Shown here: positions 1 through 11,417 of the stretch, piece after piece | Position numbering within the stretch: the first letter of the stretch is position 1 | Layout: each line of letters starts with the position of its first letter | Notes under the pieces: model-generated | The model's database searches: none | What the model saw: the letters and a program-made list of their open reading frames with translations, nothing else | What the model was told of the DNA's origin: nothing | Made by a program: the position numbers and the translations under genes | Source of the DNA: Adiantum capillus-veneris | Taxonomy: Eukaryota; Streptophyta; Polypodiopsida; Polypodiales; Pteridaceae | Reading direction: 5' to 3' | Length of the DNA stretch: 64,000 nt | NCBI GenBank assembly: GCA_014529385.2 | Contig: CM043961.1 | Coordinates: forward strand, 15,914,478-15,978,477

Positions 1-453
1 CCCAACCTTCTTGTGAAACTATGAGTAGACTAGGAATTACAAGCTCCCATGGCATAACTGCTTCTTAGTCATATACCATTTTGAATGGTGTACAATTAAT
101 AGACACTTTGTAAGAAGTACAATAAGCCCATAGAGCTTATGTAAGCTTTAAATCCCAATCTGTACGATGAGTCACAATTGTCTTTATCAAAATGGAGATG
201 AGAGTTTTGTTGGTACTCTCAACTTGGCCATTTTCTTCTGATGTGAGTTCTTTTATCACTTCATTAAGTCTGATGTGAGTTCTTTTATCACTTCATTTAT
301 AAAATGGGTTCCATTGTTACTCACAAGTTCAAAGGGGCATCCAAAACGTGTGATAATGTTCTCAAAGAGAAACTTAGTTGTTGTCTTTGCTTTTTGTGTT
401 GCTTTTGCTTCAGCCCATTTTGTCACATAGTCAGTGGCAACAATATATATCAA
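1..453 (-). pseudogene. E1 integrase core, frameshifted
   Basis: Translation of 256-453 on the minus strand shows the middle of a Ty3/gypsy integrase core (VATDYVTKWAEA, then ITRFGCPFELVSNNGTHF). The second catalytic Asp is expected in the VSD position but reads VSN. Downstream, 1-240 continues in another frame with ENGQVEST, which holds the usual catalytic Glu, and ALWAY, and then runs off the window with several stops. A 32-bp tandem duplication at 237-300 separates the two parts. The protein cannot be functional. Confidence 0.75.
237..300. repeat. 32-bp tandem duplication in integrase
   Basis: Two adjacent copies of a 32-bp unit start at 237 and 269 and differ only near their ends. The duplication lies between the two integrase-core fragments and shifts the frame. 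Confidence 0.85.
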
Positions 454-496
454 GATTGAGGGCTACAAGCTGCCGGACTAATTGGGCCTACAAAGT

Positions 497-1046
497 CTAA
501 ACCCCATTTTTCAAATGGTGAGTCACTTTAATAGGATGTAAGGGTATCTTATCCTTTTGTTGTGTGATCTTATAACGTTGGCATTCATCACATCCTTTTG
601 CAAAAAGTGATGCATCCTTGAATGAGGTAGGCCACCAATAGCCTGATTGCAACACCTTTCTAGTTGTTAGTTCCCCTGAGAAATGTCCTCCGGCTATACC
701 CATGTGGGCTTCTTGCAGTATGTATAAATACTCATCCTCACAGGCACAATGTCTAAGAATATCGTCCTTCCCTAGCTTGTAGAGAGTTCTTGCAATGATA
801 GATTAAGGTTCACACTCTTTTAACAGTTTTTGAGCTATATCCTTACGAAGCTCTTTGGACGGAAAACTATTAACTAGAAAGTTCACAATCTTCTCACTCT
901 ATTCAGGCATGGTCTCGACTAGAAATAAGGAAGTATCGGGCAATTAATCATCGACTCCAATAGGGGCTTCACCATTGGGTATGTGAGACAAATGATCTGC
1001 CATGACATGTCTTTTACCGGGTCTCACCACAATAGTAAAATCAAAC
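497..1046 (-). pseudogene. E1 integrase zinc-binding domain and RNase H-integrase linker
   Basis: The 497-703 frame carries the HHCC-type integrase N-terminal region: GHFSGELTT, then GYWWP and CDECQRYK. This domain sits between RNase H and the integrase core in Ty3/gypsy Pol. The stretch 704-1046 contains the linker in other frames, with recognisable pieces such as EFDFTIVV, MADHLS and LYKLGKDD. Several stops interrupt it. A frameshift near 453-497 separates it from the core. Confidence 0.7.
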
Positions 1047-1394
1047 TCAAGAAGAATAACACGTGTAATTCTTCCCGTGGAACAAGGTTTTATCTACTAG
1101 ATAGAACAAGGCTTGATGATCAACATAGAAAACAAACTTGTTGGCTAGAAGGTAGTAGCAAAATTTCTTCACTGCATAAATCATACCTAAACCTTCCCGC
1201 TCTGTAGTGGTGTAGTTTCTCTCGGCATCATTCAATTGATGACTTGCAAAGCTAATGGGGTAGGCCAATTTATGTTCTCCAGGTTGAGCTAGAACACACC
1301 CAAAAGCAAAGTTTGATGCATCAATATGCACATGGAAAATTACATTCCAATCGGGTACTCGTAGAATACGAGCGCTTGTCAAGGTCTTTTTCAA
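1047..1394 (-). pseudogene. E1 RNase H domain of Pol
   Basis: This 115-residue stretch matches the RNase H-like domain of Ty3/gypsy Pol. It has the HVHIDASNFAFGCVLAQ strand with the first acidic residue, then the ERNYTTTEREGLGMIYAVKKF helix with a catalytic Glu, then FYVDHQALFYLVDK. It ends in a frameshift near 1047, after which the expected linker continues in another frame. Confidence 0.75.
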
Positions 1395-1960
1395 TGACTC
1401 ATAAGCATGGTCACACTCCGTAACTCAATAAGAAGCTTGTACAAAAGACGAGCTATCTCAGCAAAGTTTAAAATAAACCGTCGGTAATGGCCCATGAACC
1501 TTTGAACTTCTTTATGATTAGACGTGCTCGCTTGATTGGTTTGCATTAGTGTGGCATTCTTTTGTAGCCTAATAGGACACTCAGCCACACGATGTGGACC
1601 TCCACACTCATAGCATTGAAGAGGTGGTCTCTTGGTAGTGTAATTGATATTTTGGCCTCTTGCAGCAAGAGCAGCTACTTGATAGATAGGTTTAACTTGT
1701 CCCCAATAGTCCTCCATGTAGTATTGTGGACTTTCTTCAAGCGCATCAATCCCATAGGCAATATTAGGGTCTATATCTTCCTCACAGCCTTCCAAACAAG
1801 CAATAGATGACTCACAACCCACTTGATTCACAGAAGTGATTCTTGGATGTGGTGGTTGCGGTCCTAGCACTGGAGGTGGTAAGGGTGTTGTTTGAACAAC
1901 ATTTTGGGCCCTAGGGACCATGTGTTGTGATGTTTGTTCAAGAGGTGGGACCGGCATCAA
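1391..1960 (-). pseudogene. E1 Gag zinc knuckle fused to RT thumb by deletion
   Basis: One open frame of about 189 residues starts with proline-rich Gag sequence and a CCHC knuckle (CYECGGPHRVAECP). It then passes straight into KEVQRFMGHYRRFILNFAEIA, which belongs to the thumb/connection end of Ty3 reverse transcriptase. The whole protease and the RT fingers and palm, including the catalytic motif, are absent. I read this as an internal deletion that happened to keep the frame open, not as a natural fusion. Confidence 0.7.
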
Positions 1961-1969
1961 TGGAGGCTT

Positions 1970-2239
1970 TCAAGGTGTGTCTATCCATGTTAAGGTTGGT
2001 CTATTGGCCATCGCGCACTTAAATACTATGCAATCCTTAGCTTGATGACTATACCTCCCACATGCATTGCAATTCTCATTGAATTTTACTTTAAACGTAG
2101 GGCATTCACTGGTACTCTGTGGACCATAGCATACTGAGCACCATTGTTGCTCCCTTCTTGGATACATATGATTGTTTTGCCGAGCACGATTGTCTCTAAG
2201 ACTCTCTTGAATGGCCTTGGTGAAATCTGTTAAAGTCAT
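1970..2239 (-). pseudogene. E1 Gag zinc-knuckle segment
   Basis: The 89-residue frame contains paired Cys/His clusters. CSVCYGPQSTSECP looks like a degenerate knuckle and CNACGRYSHQAKDC is a standard CX2CX4HX4C. These knuckles bind the RNA genome in Gag. The next frame (1391-1960) carries another knuckle, so this Gag had at least two or three. Confidence 0.65.
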
Positions 2240-2636
2240 CTCAAATATCTTTGGCTCCTTAGCAATAGGATTAGGGTCATTGGCTAATGACGCGATGCTT
2301 GCGAGCTAGTAGATTTAGGATCAACATACACTCTTTCTCCTTGATCATTAAATTATCCTCCAATTGGATCGCATTGGTGGTGACTGCTTCCCAAGTGGTG
2401 ATACCTCTAATGACTAGGCCATTGTAGATATCCTCATGTCATAATCCCCTAATGAATCTATAAAGCAATTGATTATTATTGAAGCACTCATTTGGCTTAC
2501 AATGAGAATTCAAATGCTTCAAGCGACTGATAAAGTCTCTCACCGCCGCTCTCCTTCCTCTCGTTGGGCTTTTTGGAGCTGAGAGGCTACACCCCAAAGC
2601 ACTCCCTCTTGTATGTATTCTTTCAAGAACAGTCTC

Positions 2637-3335
2637 CTAAGAGTAGGGTAAATCGTTTTTTCTTCCACCCTTAGGGTTCCAATCCCCAACCTTCCCACTT
2701 AAGGTTAGGCTTAAAGCATTACTCTTATGCAGGTCATTGTGTTCTCCTAGAGAATCGCATATTTGTTCAAACACTTCGATATGCTTTCTCACATCCCCGT
2801 CTCCACTAAATTTTTGTGTGAGCTTGGCTATTTGTACTGCCTTACTTCTAGGCTCTCTATCAAGCGTGTTACACATATTCTCAGCAATAGATGGACCGAT
2901 GGTTTGAGAAAATGCTGCCAAATCTCCTAAATAAGTAGGTATAGTGGCCGCGGGTGTAGGCGCTCCTGGAACTACATGTGGGATGGGAGTTGGACTTGGC
3001 CTTGGCATACGCGCGGTCCTCGGGTCCCATATCTCTTATGGTGGTGTACCACGTGGTGGTCCAAAGTTCATAGGTGTGGCCCTAGGCATAGCCAGTGCCG
3101 GATACGACATGTTATTGCTAAATGGTATGGCCCCACTTGAATAAGAGCTCAGATAATGCCATTGTGTAGTGTAAGCCCTTGGCATAATTGGGGGAGTGGG
3201 AGCTACGTGGGCATGGGGTGCGACAAGTACATAGGCTTGATGCACACATGTAGGTATTGTTGGGGGCACTGTGCTACTAGGTAGCCGTGTAGTTGTAACA
3301 AACGAGGTCCAAGGTGTACTTTTTGTACTCATCAC
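2637..3335 (-). pseudogene. E1 Gag central region, two frames
   Basis: The 2637-3008 frame has the Gag helix region (KAVQIAKLTQKFSGDGDV, HIEVFEQICDSL). The 3036-3335 frame is a proline- and threonine-rich N-terminal portion. The two frames abut with a shift between them. No coding call is safe for 2240-2636, which holds decayed Gag sequence with stops. Confidence 0.55.
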
Positions 3336-3379
3336 CGGAGTAGGTATCGTAGCCGTAGTGTCTCTAAGAGACAGATGAG

Positions 3380-4448
3380 CTAGATTTGGAAAGTAAAACT
3401 ACTAATTGTGGGTTCAGAATGTACCAAATTTCCAGGTGACACAATATATGAAGGGTCCATTGGACTCACTAAAGGAGTTTCCATCTGTGATAATGTCGGT
3501 TGTCTGGCCTTGCCCATATCCAAGAACCTCATAAGGCCCGTTGAAGGAATGTTAATCACTTGGTTTTTCCTCTCCAAGGATGATGCTATGGATGACATTG
3601 CAGACCATCTGTTGTCGCTCCTCTAGACTTGTGGTGCTAGAAGTAGATTGTACAACATCTAACCAACCTATATGGTATGTGTAACCCGTGTACAGGCCAG
3701 TCGAGGTTTCAATTTTTAGGTCATATTCTCAATTTACGTTGAGAAATAACCCTTCTAAGCCCGGCGTACTAGAGGTTTCCCTTGAGGTGGAAGCATTGTT
3801 GTTCCCCACAGTTTGACCCACATTGCCTACTAACTCAGGAGCACTTGATTTCTCCATTTCTATGCATGTTGTCCCAGGGGTCTTTCCCTTCATGGCTCAA
3901 TGTTGTTCTAGGAAACTCTCCATTTCCCTCTCCCTAGCCGCTTGCATACAGCACTCAACTTCTTGCACCTCCGCAAGACTCCTACCATCGGGTAGTAGAA
4001 CTTCGGGGGGTGATTGCTTTGCAGGGTCTTCCATGAAAGCAAGGGGAAGGATATCAACGTGGAATCTCTTGGGGAGTATAATCTCCCCATGAGATACCAA
4101 AGGCGAATCAACCTCTCCCTCACCTTCGTTAACTTCACTAGCCGCAGGTTCATAGCGAGCAGCTCTACTAAAGGTTTCTATAAAGCGACTAAACACACTA
4201 GATCCAGGCTGTGGGGCCCAGACAGGTACATTTTTGTTTACTTGCTAGGGGTTTGGAGTAGGATGTCCTTCCATAATATCGTAGTCAGATGAAGAGTCAC
4301 TAGCTGCTATGTTTGGGTCTTGGGTTGTACTACCTTGGGTCCCCGCCGAGGGCTCGGAACCTAAGGTAGGTGGGTATTGAGAACCCGCGTAAGTCGAAGT
4401 GCTCGCTAGTTGCTCGGCTTCTAGCACACGACCAGAGCGTAGATGCAT
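3380..4448 (-). pseudogene. E1 Gag N-terminal fragments
   Basis: Three short minus-strand frames (3380-3598, 3897-4196, 4245-4448) line up before the Gag region. The last opens with MHLRSGRVLEAEQ, a start seen in plant gypsy Gag proteins, followed by a serine/threonine-rich tail. Stops separate the pieces. I take 4448 as the likely original Gag start. Confidence 0.5.
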
Positions 4449-5205
4449 ATGCCTTTGGCACCCTACAAGCGTTCGCGAATACCCTCGAAGGTTAACCGCT
4501 TGATTTTTTGGGCCTTTTGCACCCCGTTTTCACTCGTTTTTTGATGTTTTTTAATGTCTTTTTACGATCAATTTTTGGATTAGAGTGTGTGATAGCTCGA
4601 AACAAGCATATCACTCAGGGGGTCATGGTGTGCTTTACAGCACAACGTTCGATTACTCGAAGCTCCGATGGTCCTCAAAAGGGTCGATTTTTACTGAGGC
4701 GTGAGGCTAAAATAAGTAAGTCCAAAGGGTGACTGAGGCCTGAGCCTAGGCTTGGGCTTGGGGAATGTTCCCTATCCCGGTTTTTCCTTTTAAATATTTT
4801 TTTTACTTTATTTATTTATTTTTATTTTTTTTAATTTTGGGAGGATAAGGTTGTCGCGGTCGCGCTGCGCACGCACGTACACACACACCTAAGCTACCTA
4901 CTTACAACTAACAGAGCTACTGTTACACATTGTTTAACACAGTACTACATTAACTAATTAACTAACAGATCTACTTACTGCACCTTACAAATCTAACATT
5001 ATAGATCTAATATCTTAAATCTAACACCTTATCAAAAGAAAACAGTACATTGCAGCAAAAAAATATAACACCTTATTAACAGAAAATAGTACAAAGTTCA
5101 CAAATCCTTCTCAACAGCCACACACCTTCTTCCTTTACCTTTCCTACATCTCACATTGCACCACAAAGCAGCATAGAGTGCTATTCAAGCTTAGTGCAGG
5201 GCATC
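4449..5205 (-). other. E1 untranslated leader
   Basis: About 760 bases lie between the Gag start and the primer site, and I see no coding sequence in them. The stretch 4790-4845 is very T/A-rich. Confidence 0.4.
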
Positions 5206-5223
5206 TCCCCGACAACGGTGCCA
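5206..5223 (-). other. E1 primer-binding site (non-Met tRNA)
   Basis: On the minus strand this reads TGGCACCGTTGTCGGGGA. It begins with TGG, the complement of the tRNA CCA end, and lies four bases from the LTR edge. It closely resembles the tRNA-Asp-type primer site of Athila/Ogre-like gypsy elements, with two or three changes. The tRNA assignment is inference. Confidence 0.6.
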
Positions 5224-5227
5224 AAAA

Positions 5228-5453
5228 TGTGTGCATCTATCGCACGTGTCAAAGTAAGGGACTTGCCGTACATTTTGTGTGAGTCACAAATGGCTGCAAG
5301 CATACAACCAGATTAATCTAGCAAGCTCAAGAGAGCAAGGGTGTGTCACTCACCACCCTACGCTCGCCTTCGTGGAGGATTCCTCGCCGTGAAGAGGGAG
5401 CTACTGTCGTGCCGCGCTCAACCGCTTCGCCACCGTCGTGTTATCGCAATGCT

Positions 5454-5524
<71 letters not shown>

Positions 5525-5697
5525 ACACACACACACAAGGAGATGAAGAAGAAGATGGAGATGGAGCAAGAGCACTCTTCAATTGCACAAATGAGAGAAT
5601 GAGTGATTTTTAGGTTTAGGTGACTTTTATATGAGCTCGCCCATTCACACTTGGGCGCCCATGCTTAGCCAGCTAACCCTTGAATGTTCTAGTTACA
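5228..5697 (-). repeat. E1 5' LTR
   Basis: The inner edge is set by the adjacent primer site. In sense orientation the repeat would start TGTAACTAG at 5697 and end TGCACACA at 5228, giving the usual TG...CA ends and a length of about 470 bp. The outer edge is a judgement, because the partner LTR lies outside the window. The repeat contains a long CT/GA tract. Confidence 0.5.
5456..5520. repeat. (TC)n microsatellite
   Basis: About 65 bp of uninterrupted TC repeat, followed within a few bases by a short AC run. It lies inside the E1 LTR. Confidence 0.95.
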
Positions 5698-5757
5698 GTG
5701 CACCTCTCATCGGCGATCACTCTTACCCTTTTCCTATTGGACCGACAAGCCCAGCCC

Positions 5758-5937
5758 ATGACTACTAGAAGTGGACGCCAGTGGTTGACAGATATGGATT
5801 TCTTTGACATGCTCATGCTAGAGTCTGATATGGTGATGCTAGAACATGTGGAGATCATCCCTATGGACGATGAGGGAGTAACAACTACGTTGGAGTCAAA
5901 ATTGATGCATCCATATGCAACTAGTTTTGGTGGGTGA
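5758..5937 (+). pseudogene. Possible Gag N-terminal fragment
   Basis: A short plus-strand frame starts MTTRSGRQW, which resembles Gag starts of plant gypsy elements, and is followed by an acidic, Met-rich stretch. Related sequence continues to about 6156 in other frames. I cannot identify it with confidence, and it has no clear element around it. Confidence 0.25.
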
Positions 5938-6153
5938 TGTAGTGAGTGCTGAGATACCTCATGTGGATAGATTGGCAAATGTCATTGCACATGGCATTGA
6001 TGCGATTGGCACGGATATACTTGCAAAAATTATGCGTTTGTAATCAGCCATCGAGACTCTCATGTCCGACCTCTTAGTGTCGAGACCTGACATAGCAGTT
6101 GCAGTGGGAGCATTTGTGATTGGGGGCCAATATACACGTAGTTTCATTAGTCT

Positions 6154-6558
6154 CTAAAATGTTTGTGTGATCCCATTGCAAATTCTTGTGTTTTTCACAT
6201 GAGCTTGGATCAAGTACACATTTCTCTCGGTTGGCTCTATACATAGCCTCAATATATTGTCTTCTCCTTGCTTGTATAGCCTTCTAGCTATTAGCATGAG
6301 TGTTCTAGTTTCTTCAATGATTAATGTCTGCCTTTCAATTAGTAGTGATCCAAGGGTGAGTAAAGGTATGACATGTTCAATCCACCTTGGCATCATCTCA
6401 ATGTTGAAAAGATAATAATATGGCAAGTCATCATCGACACTAATAGGTGCTTTTCCATGAGTCAATGTACAAAAATGGTCAGCCCCCTGATGTGTATTCC
6501 CTTTTTTTACTGTCACTATGAAATCAAACTCAAAACAATATGATGAACCATCGAACAA
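6154..6558 (-). pseudogene. Ty3/gypsy RNase H-integrase linker fragment
   Basis: The minus-strand frame carries the linker that follows RNase H in Pol: FEFDFIVTVKKGNTH, GADHFCTL, ISVDDDLPYYYLF and RRLYKQGEDNILRLCIEP. It begins abruptly next to a plus-strand RT piece, so the two cannot belong to one colinear copy. Confidence 0.65.
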
Positions 6559-6575
6559 TATGTCATGTATTATAG

Positions 6576-7183
6576 GTGTTCACTAAGTATGGCTTAACCA
6601 ATGCACCTGCCACATTCCAAAGGTTGATGAGACATGCATTTAAGGAATATCTAAGACAATTCTTAGAAATATACGTGGATGACTTATGCATGCATTCTTT
6701 CTTGAGAAATGAGCATATAGAGCATTTGAAGAAGATTTTGAGAAATGAAAAACCTATTGCATCTACTTGAATCTAGAGAAATATATCTTCATGGTAAGAC
6801 AAGGAAAAATTCTAGGGCACATTGTGTCCAAGAACAACATTTATATGATTCTTGAAAATATTCAATTGATTGTTTCTCTACCAAGACCGATGAAAGTTAG
6901 GGAGGTACAAGCCTTCATGGGCCATTTCTCTCTTATCACAAAATTTGAGTGGATATACGAATATGAAGAAGCATTCAAATTATTGAAGGAAAAATTAAAT
7001 TTCTACTCCAATTTTGAAAGCTTCTATTGGAAAAATATCTTCCATGTCCACGTCAATGCATCAGCTTATGCCATAGGATGCATTTTAGTTTAGGTTGAAG
7101 AGAACAACATGGACTTTTTTATATGTTACTCTAGTCAAAAATTGAATAATGCAAAAAGAAAATTGTGTTCTTTGTGGATCATC
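6576..7183 (+). pseudogene. Ty3/gypsy RT palm/thumb and RNase H start
   Basis: The plus-strand frames 6576-6770 and 6767-7093 read GLTNAPATFQRLM, then IYVDDLC with the YVDD catalytic loop, then ILGHIVS and VREVQAFMGHF. They end at the beginning of RNase H (HVHVNASAYAIGCILV). The first RNase H acidic residue is Asn here. A frameshift near 6767 and stops after 7093 break the reading. The next Pol segment lies upstream on the other strand, which implies an inversion. Confidence 0.7.
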
Positions 7184-7239
7184 AAGCACTCAAGAAAGCT
7201 ATAAGTTTCCTTGAATGCTACTTGCTCTATCACATGATC

Positions 7240-7460
7240 AATAATTGGGAGGGCGAAGTTATCTCTGATAGTAGCCCTATTTACATGTTTGAGATTCACA
7301 CATACACAGTAATTGGGAGGGGATAGTTATCTGTGATAGTAGCCGTGTTAACATGTTTGAGATTCACACATACACACAATTTCTAGTTCTTCTTGGGCAG
7401 TACCACAATCAATGACACCCAATTTGTGTGCTCAATCTCATAGATAAACTCTTCTTAATT
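7240..7460 (-). pseudogene. Ty3/gypsy RT N-terminal fragment
   Basis: The minus-strand translation gives FIYEIEHTNWVS, then IVVLPKKN and CVNLKHVN. These are the fingers-region motifs at the start of Ty3-type RT. A stop follows PKKN and the 68-bp duplication repeats the end of the fragment. It is on the opposite strand from the RT palm piece at 6576-7183. Confidence 0.6.
7242..7377. repeat. 68-bp tandem duplication
   Basis: Two units starting at 7242 and 7310 share most bases, including the shared GTTTGAGATTCACACATACA ending. The duplication falls inside a minus-strand RT fragment. Confidence 0.75.
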
Positions 7461-8993
7461 AAGATTTTCCTTGAAGGTGCATAGTTTGAGGGACTCATAG
7501 CCTCGCAAAGAAGACTCTTGTACAGTGGATTTTGGAGCTTCGTTGGACACACGCAAAGCAGCTAGGGAGTTATTTCTATCTTGGGAGGAGCGGAGGAACA
7601 AGGAGAGGAAAAAAGGAAGAAGTCATGCAGCTTGAACGGGAAGAGTTCCGGCTTTGCGGCTCAGAGAGGGCAAGGCAAAGTTTTGATCTGATGAGCCTTG
7701 ATTTGTTCAAGAGCTCCCACACGACAATGCCGAGGCGGATTGCAGTGAGTGTGGAGCGGCTTGGGGAATTTTTATCGGCTTCGATGGAATTCTTAGCCAT
7801 TGCTATGCACAGTTTATTGAGGAGCTTTGGATTTGTTCGAGGCCTACCACAGGGAAAATGTGCGAAGCGGCTATCGGTGACAAAGTTTTGGATTTCAATG
7901 AGGGATAGCAGATTGTGAGGAGCCCATTGCATGTGGATTTCCCTTTGCGATGGAGTGGAAGCGGCTTGGATCTTTTTGGCTTGGTTTGTACGACCTTTTT
8001 TTGGAGTGCAAGAAGGTACCCAATTACCAGACCTTGCAACTTCAATATGTCCCTACCTTGCTCGAGGCTCGACAACATCGACCAAACCCAATGGAAAGCT
8101 ATGGATAACGGATCGTTAACCATCCATTTAGCGGCCTATGCACCGGCACAATTCTCAAGGAACCCGACAAATTGTTTGGCTTGAGTTTGTGAAGTCAAAA
8201 TCAAATGGCGGAGTTCACAAAAGGACATCATGCAAAAGTCAGTTGGACAAGGATGGTAGTACCAATACTCAGTTAGTTGCCTTGGTACTAGGGAGGTATA
8301 ACGGCCACAGTCATGATTATGATTTGACACTTTGTTTGGCTCGGGAGTTTGAAGCCAAAGGCAAAAGCAAGAACTCACAAATAGACAAGGATAAAGGCAA
8401 GCAGGACAGAGATTACGGTAATAAAGATTTGGCAGAGGAGATGCACTTGTGGTGGTGGCCACAGTGGCCTCTACGTCAAATTTCTAGTCCCATGACAAGT
8501 GTCACCACTAGATTCAGCCAGAGAGAGGCTTGTGAGTGGCAGAGATGGGCAAGCACTACTCCCTAAAATTAATTTGGACCCTTGTGTTGAAGTTCAAGTT
8601 ACTAGTGTTTGGACCTGTAGGTCGGAGTTCAAAGCACATGCATCTGGCAGGGAACCAATCAGACGTCTAAAACACTATGTATGGGCTAGCAATTCATTGT
8701 TGTTGGTCAAATTTTGGACAAGGTGTGTTCCAATAGATCATTATCTTGGAGTTTTTTACTTTGGATGTGATATGTTCACAGTTCACAAATGGGGATTATT
8801 GGACGTAGTATGGTCTACAGTTCAAAGTTTCTACAAAGGCAAGCGATGCTCAAATGGCATCACTTTCAAGTACAAAGTTGAGGAGAGCAACACCGAGGTG
8901 TATCCAGTTGGTGGCCACTTTTTGGGGTGTCCATGGTAGCTTCTTCATCAACTTGGTCTCACTATTGATGTCCACTATGAGCTGCAAAGAGGG
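7461..8993. other. Unassigned sequence
   Basis: Several plus-strand frames of 90-146 codons occur here (for example 7532-7918, 8138-8566 and 8499-8939). None has a domain I recognise, and they overlap frames on the other strand. I would not call a gene. This is probably the internal remains or a spacer of an old repeat. Confidence 0.4.
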
Positions 8994-9188
8994 TGTTAAA
9001 GTTTAGGCATCTCAAGTGAACTGCCCAATGTGATCCCATTATTTACTTTGGCTTTTAGGTATTTATTTTACTTATTTGTCAAAGTCTTCGGCAGGGCAAT
9101 CTACTGGGATTGATATATAAGCAGTCCCTTGCTTCCATTGTATATACATTCATTTATTTATTGCCAAGGTTGTTTTGTTCAAGAGAAA

Positions 9189-9264
<76 letters not shown>

Positions 9265-9388
9265 CTCACTACCCTTGGTCTTTACGCTTCCGCATCGTCG
9301 ACTTTGACACATGCTTATGTGAATATATGTGCAAAAAGTGATTCCAACCAAGCAGATTATCTTTGGCGTGCCTAAGATAAAATTTACA
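8994..9388 (+). repeat. Possible solo LTR
   Basis: The segment starts TGTTAAAG and ends ATTTACA. It contains a TATA-like box (GATATATAAGCAGTCCC near 9110) about 75 bases before a long CT tract, an arrangement typical of an LTR promoter. I found no partner copy or target duplication, so the limits are tentative. Confidence 0.3.
9190..9261. repeat. (CT)n microsatellite
   Basis: About 72 bp of CT repeat with one early interruption. It lies downstream of a TATA-like sequence in the possible solo LTR. Confidence 0.95.
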
Positions 9389-11317
9389 TTTTATTGTCAC
9401 TTAGGCCCTAATCTTGCCCTATCTAGCTTCTACTATGTTAGTTATGGTGGTTGAAGCCCTTGGTTGTGTTTCTTGTACTTGGTGTTGCCCCCAAAGAGGT
9501 TGACTATCCTCTTTTAAGTTGAGCTTGACTTTGAATGATTAAAAAGTAGTTTTGTGCCCACTGAAGGTTGGTGAAGGTCCATTGTAAGGTATAGAGTGCC
9601 CCCCTTGAGTTTGAGGTCAAATCGGTCAGTATTTTGCACTGTGGTGCACAATGTAGCTTTGCAATGAAGATATGATCATTTTGCCATATGCTGATGATTG
9701 GGACTCCCCTAATTCTCCATAGTTCCCCAACATGATGGCCCTAACACATACGTAAAATTTGGTCCAGATCTAGCTCCTTCATCTTCGGCACACCAAAGAT
9801 ACAAGGTCATCTTTTTTGGCATATTTTGCATCTCTAAGCTTACCGATGTGTTCCTCCACTAGTGATGAGCCTATGGTTCAAGTTTGGTGCAATTTGGATG
9901 TCTGGTATGGCCGGTGTTAGTGTTTCTAATCCCAAAAGTTCCTAGATTGTCTTGTGTTGTCGTGCCCCCTACAACCCTTGTGGTCGGCAATGTGATACTC
10001 AAAATACTTCTAGACATAGTTAGGAACTTATCCCTCATGGATGGAGTGAGTAAGATCTGGCAGATGTTGCGTAGGAGCGTGTGGAAGGTCACCAAAATCC
10101 ACAACCCAAAGCTCTCTCTCTAAAGGCTAAAATGCAAATGAGAGGGAAAATGGCATAAGTGACTATACATACCTAGACTTTTCCAACACCACCCATCTTA
10201 TACCTACCCATTGAGCTCAGTAGGCTTCACAATATACTCTTGGATCAAAAATTTCTAAAAACTGAATCCATGGACCCTTCTGTCGCAATTTGTCCCAAAT
10301 GGTTAGTGACTCTGAGTAACCGCCGAGTTTTTGATCGGAATTGTTCCACTAATTTTTTGGCCTTTCCATTGAGCTTCAAGATTTGGCGTTTGAAGTCAAT
10401 GTCCAATTCTGACATTCTTGCTTATTTATTTTATTTATTTTGGCTTTTATTAGCAAAAATTGAAGAAAACTAATTAAATCACTCAAAAGAAAATCCATTT
10501 GGCACTAAAAATTACTAAAACACTTCTAATGTTGTTATTTGGCCATATTTTTGTGGGTTGCTCCATTTTGATCATGATTTTGGTCTGAAAACACACCATA
10601 CAAGTAAAAATTGCACTATTTTGTGGCTTTTGACATGTATGTACAATATATACACACACCTAGGGGTTATCATATTGCATTCCCCATTCATCTTGTTATT
10701 AGGACATATCATCTATTTTTCAAAAACAGTCGCGCGTTAACACGCAATTACTTCAAAACATTGCCCTTTTTCTCTTTGAGATTTATTTGCTTGGGTCCAC
10801 ATTTAGAATGTCTCCCCCCTCCTTGCTCAAGTCCTCCATGATGGCAGAGTACCATTTGGGTTGTGCAGTGCATGGGTTATAAAGTTGTGTCTATGCATGG
10901 CCCTGATTGACCCTACAATGCTATTGATGTCAATGCATGTAAACACACTATGTTGTGCAAGAGGTGGGTCTTGAGTATTGCACTCAATGGTTTTTGATGG
11001 CAAGGTATCCTGTGTTTGAATGCTCTTGAAGAGTAAAACTTGTAGCAATTGAGCGCGTTCTTTGATTGTGTGATTTGTAGTTGTTGTGTAGGAGTACTGG
11101 AATCTGTTAGTCACCATTTGGATTGATGATTTACTCTTTGGTACCCATTTGTACTCGACTGAGGGTGAATTTATTTTTGGTGGAGTCTTTGGTACCCATC
11201 AAATATGTCGTTTTTCTTGGCTCTACCTTGATTTTCCAGCTCCAGACATTTGACATTCTACTTATATTCCTTCTTTGGTTGCCCTACCCACTTCATTTTT
11301 GGTAACTGCGATTTTCA
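9389..11317. other. No recognised feature
   Basis: I see no domain, repeat pair or RNA gene in this 1.9-kb stretch. The longest frames are below 100 codons and carry no known motif. Confidence 0.5.
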
Positions 11318-11417
11318 TTAATAATGTAGGTACGATGGGTTCACCTGAGGCTTGTTGGCGGTGTGTAAAAGCTTTTTAGGCACCCAAATTTTTTGAGGTT
11401 GATTGATAAGCTGACTT

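Larger units (their letters stand above)
1..5697 (-). mobile_element. E1: decayed Ty3/gypsy LTR retrotransposon
   Basis: Minus-strand fragments occur in the usual Ty3/gypsy order when read from right to left: LTR, primer site, Gag, zinc knuckles, then RNase H, integrase zinc-binding region and integrase core. The reading frame is broken many times. Protease and most of the reverse transcriptase are missing, and the downstream LTR lies beyond the left edge of the window. The Gag start (MHLRSGR) and a non-Met primer site suggest a non-chromovirus lineage, possibly Athila/Tat-like. That lineage placement is inference. Confidence 0.75.

Noticed and set aside
5341-5613. Leu/Ser repeat proteins encoded by CT tracts (also 9110-9307, 23425-23711)
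   Set aside because: These are translations of microsatellites, not genes.
7532-8939. Several plus-strand frames of 90-146 codons
   Set aside because: No domain, conflicting overlapping frames on both strands and no splice or promoter support.
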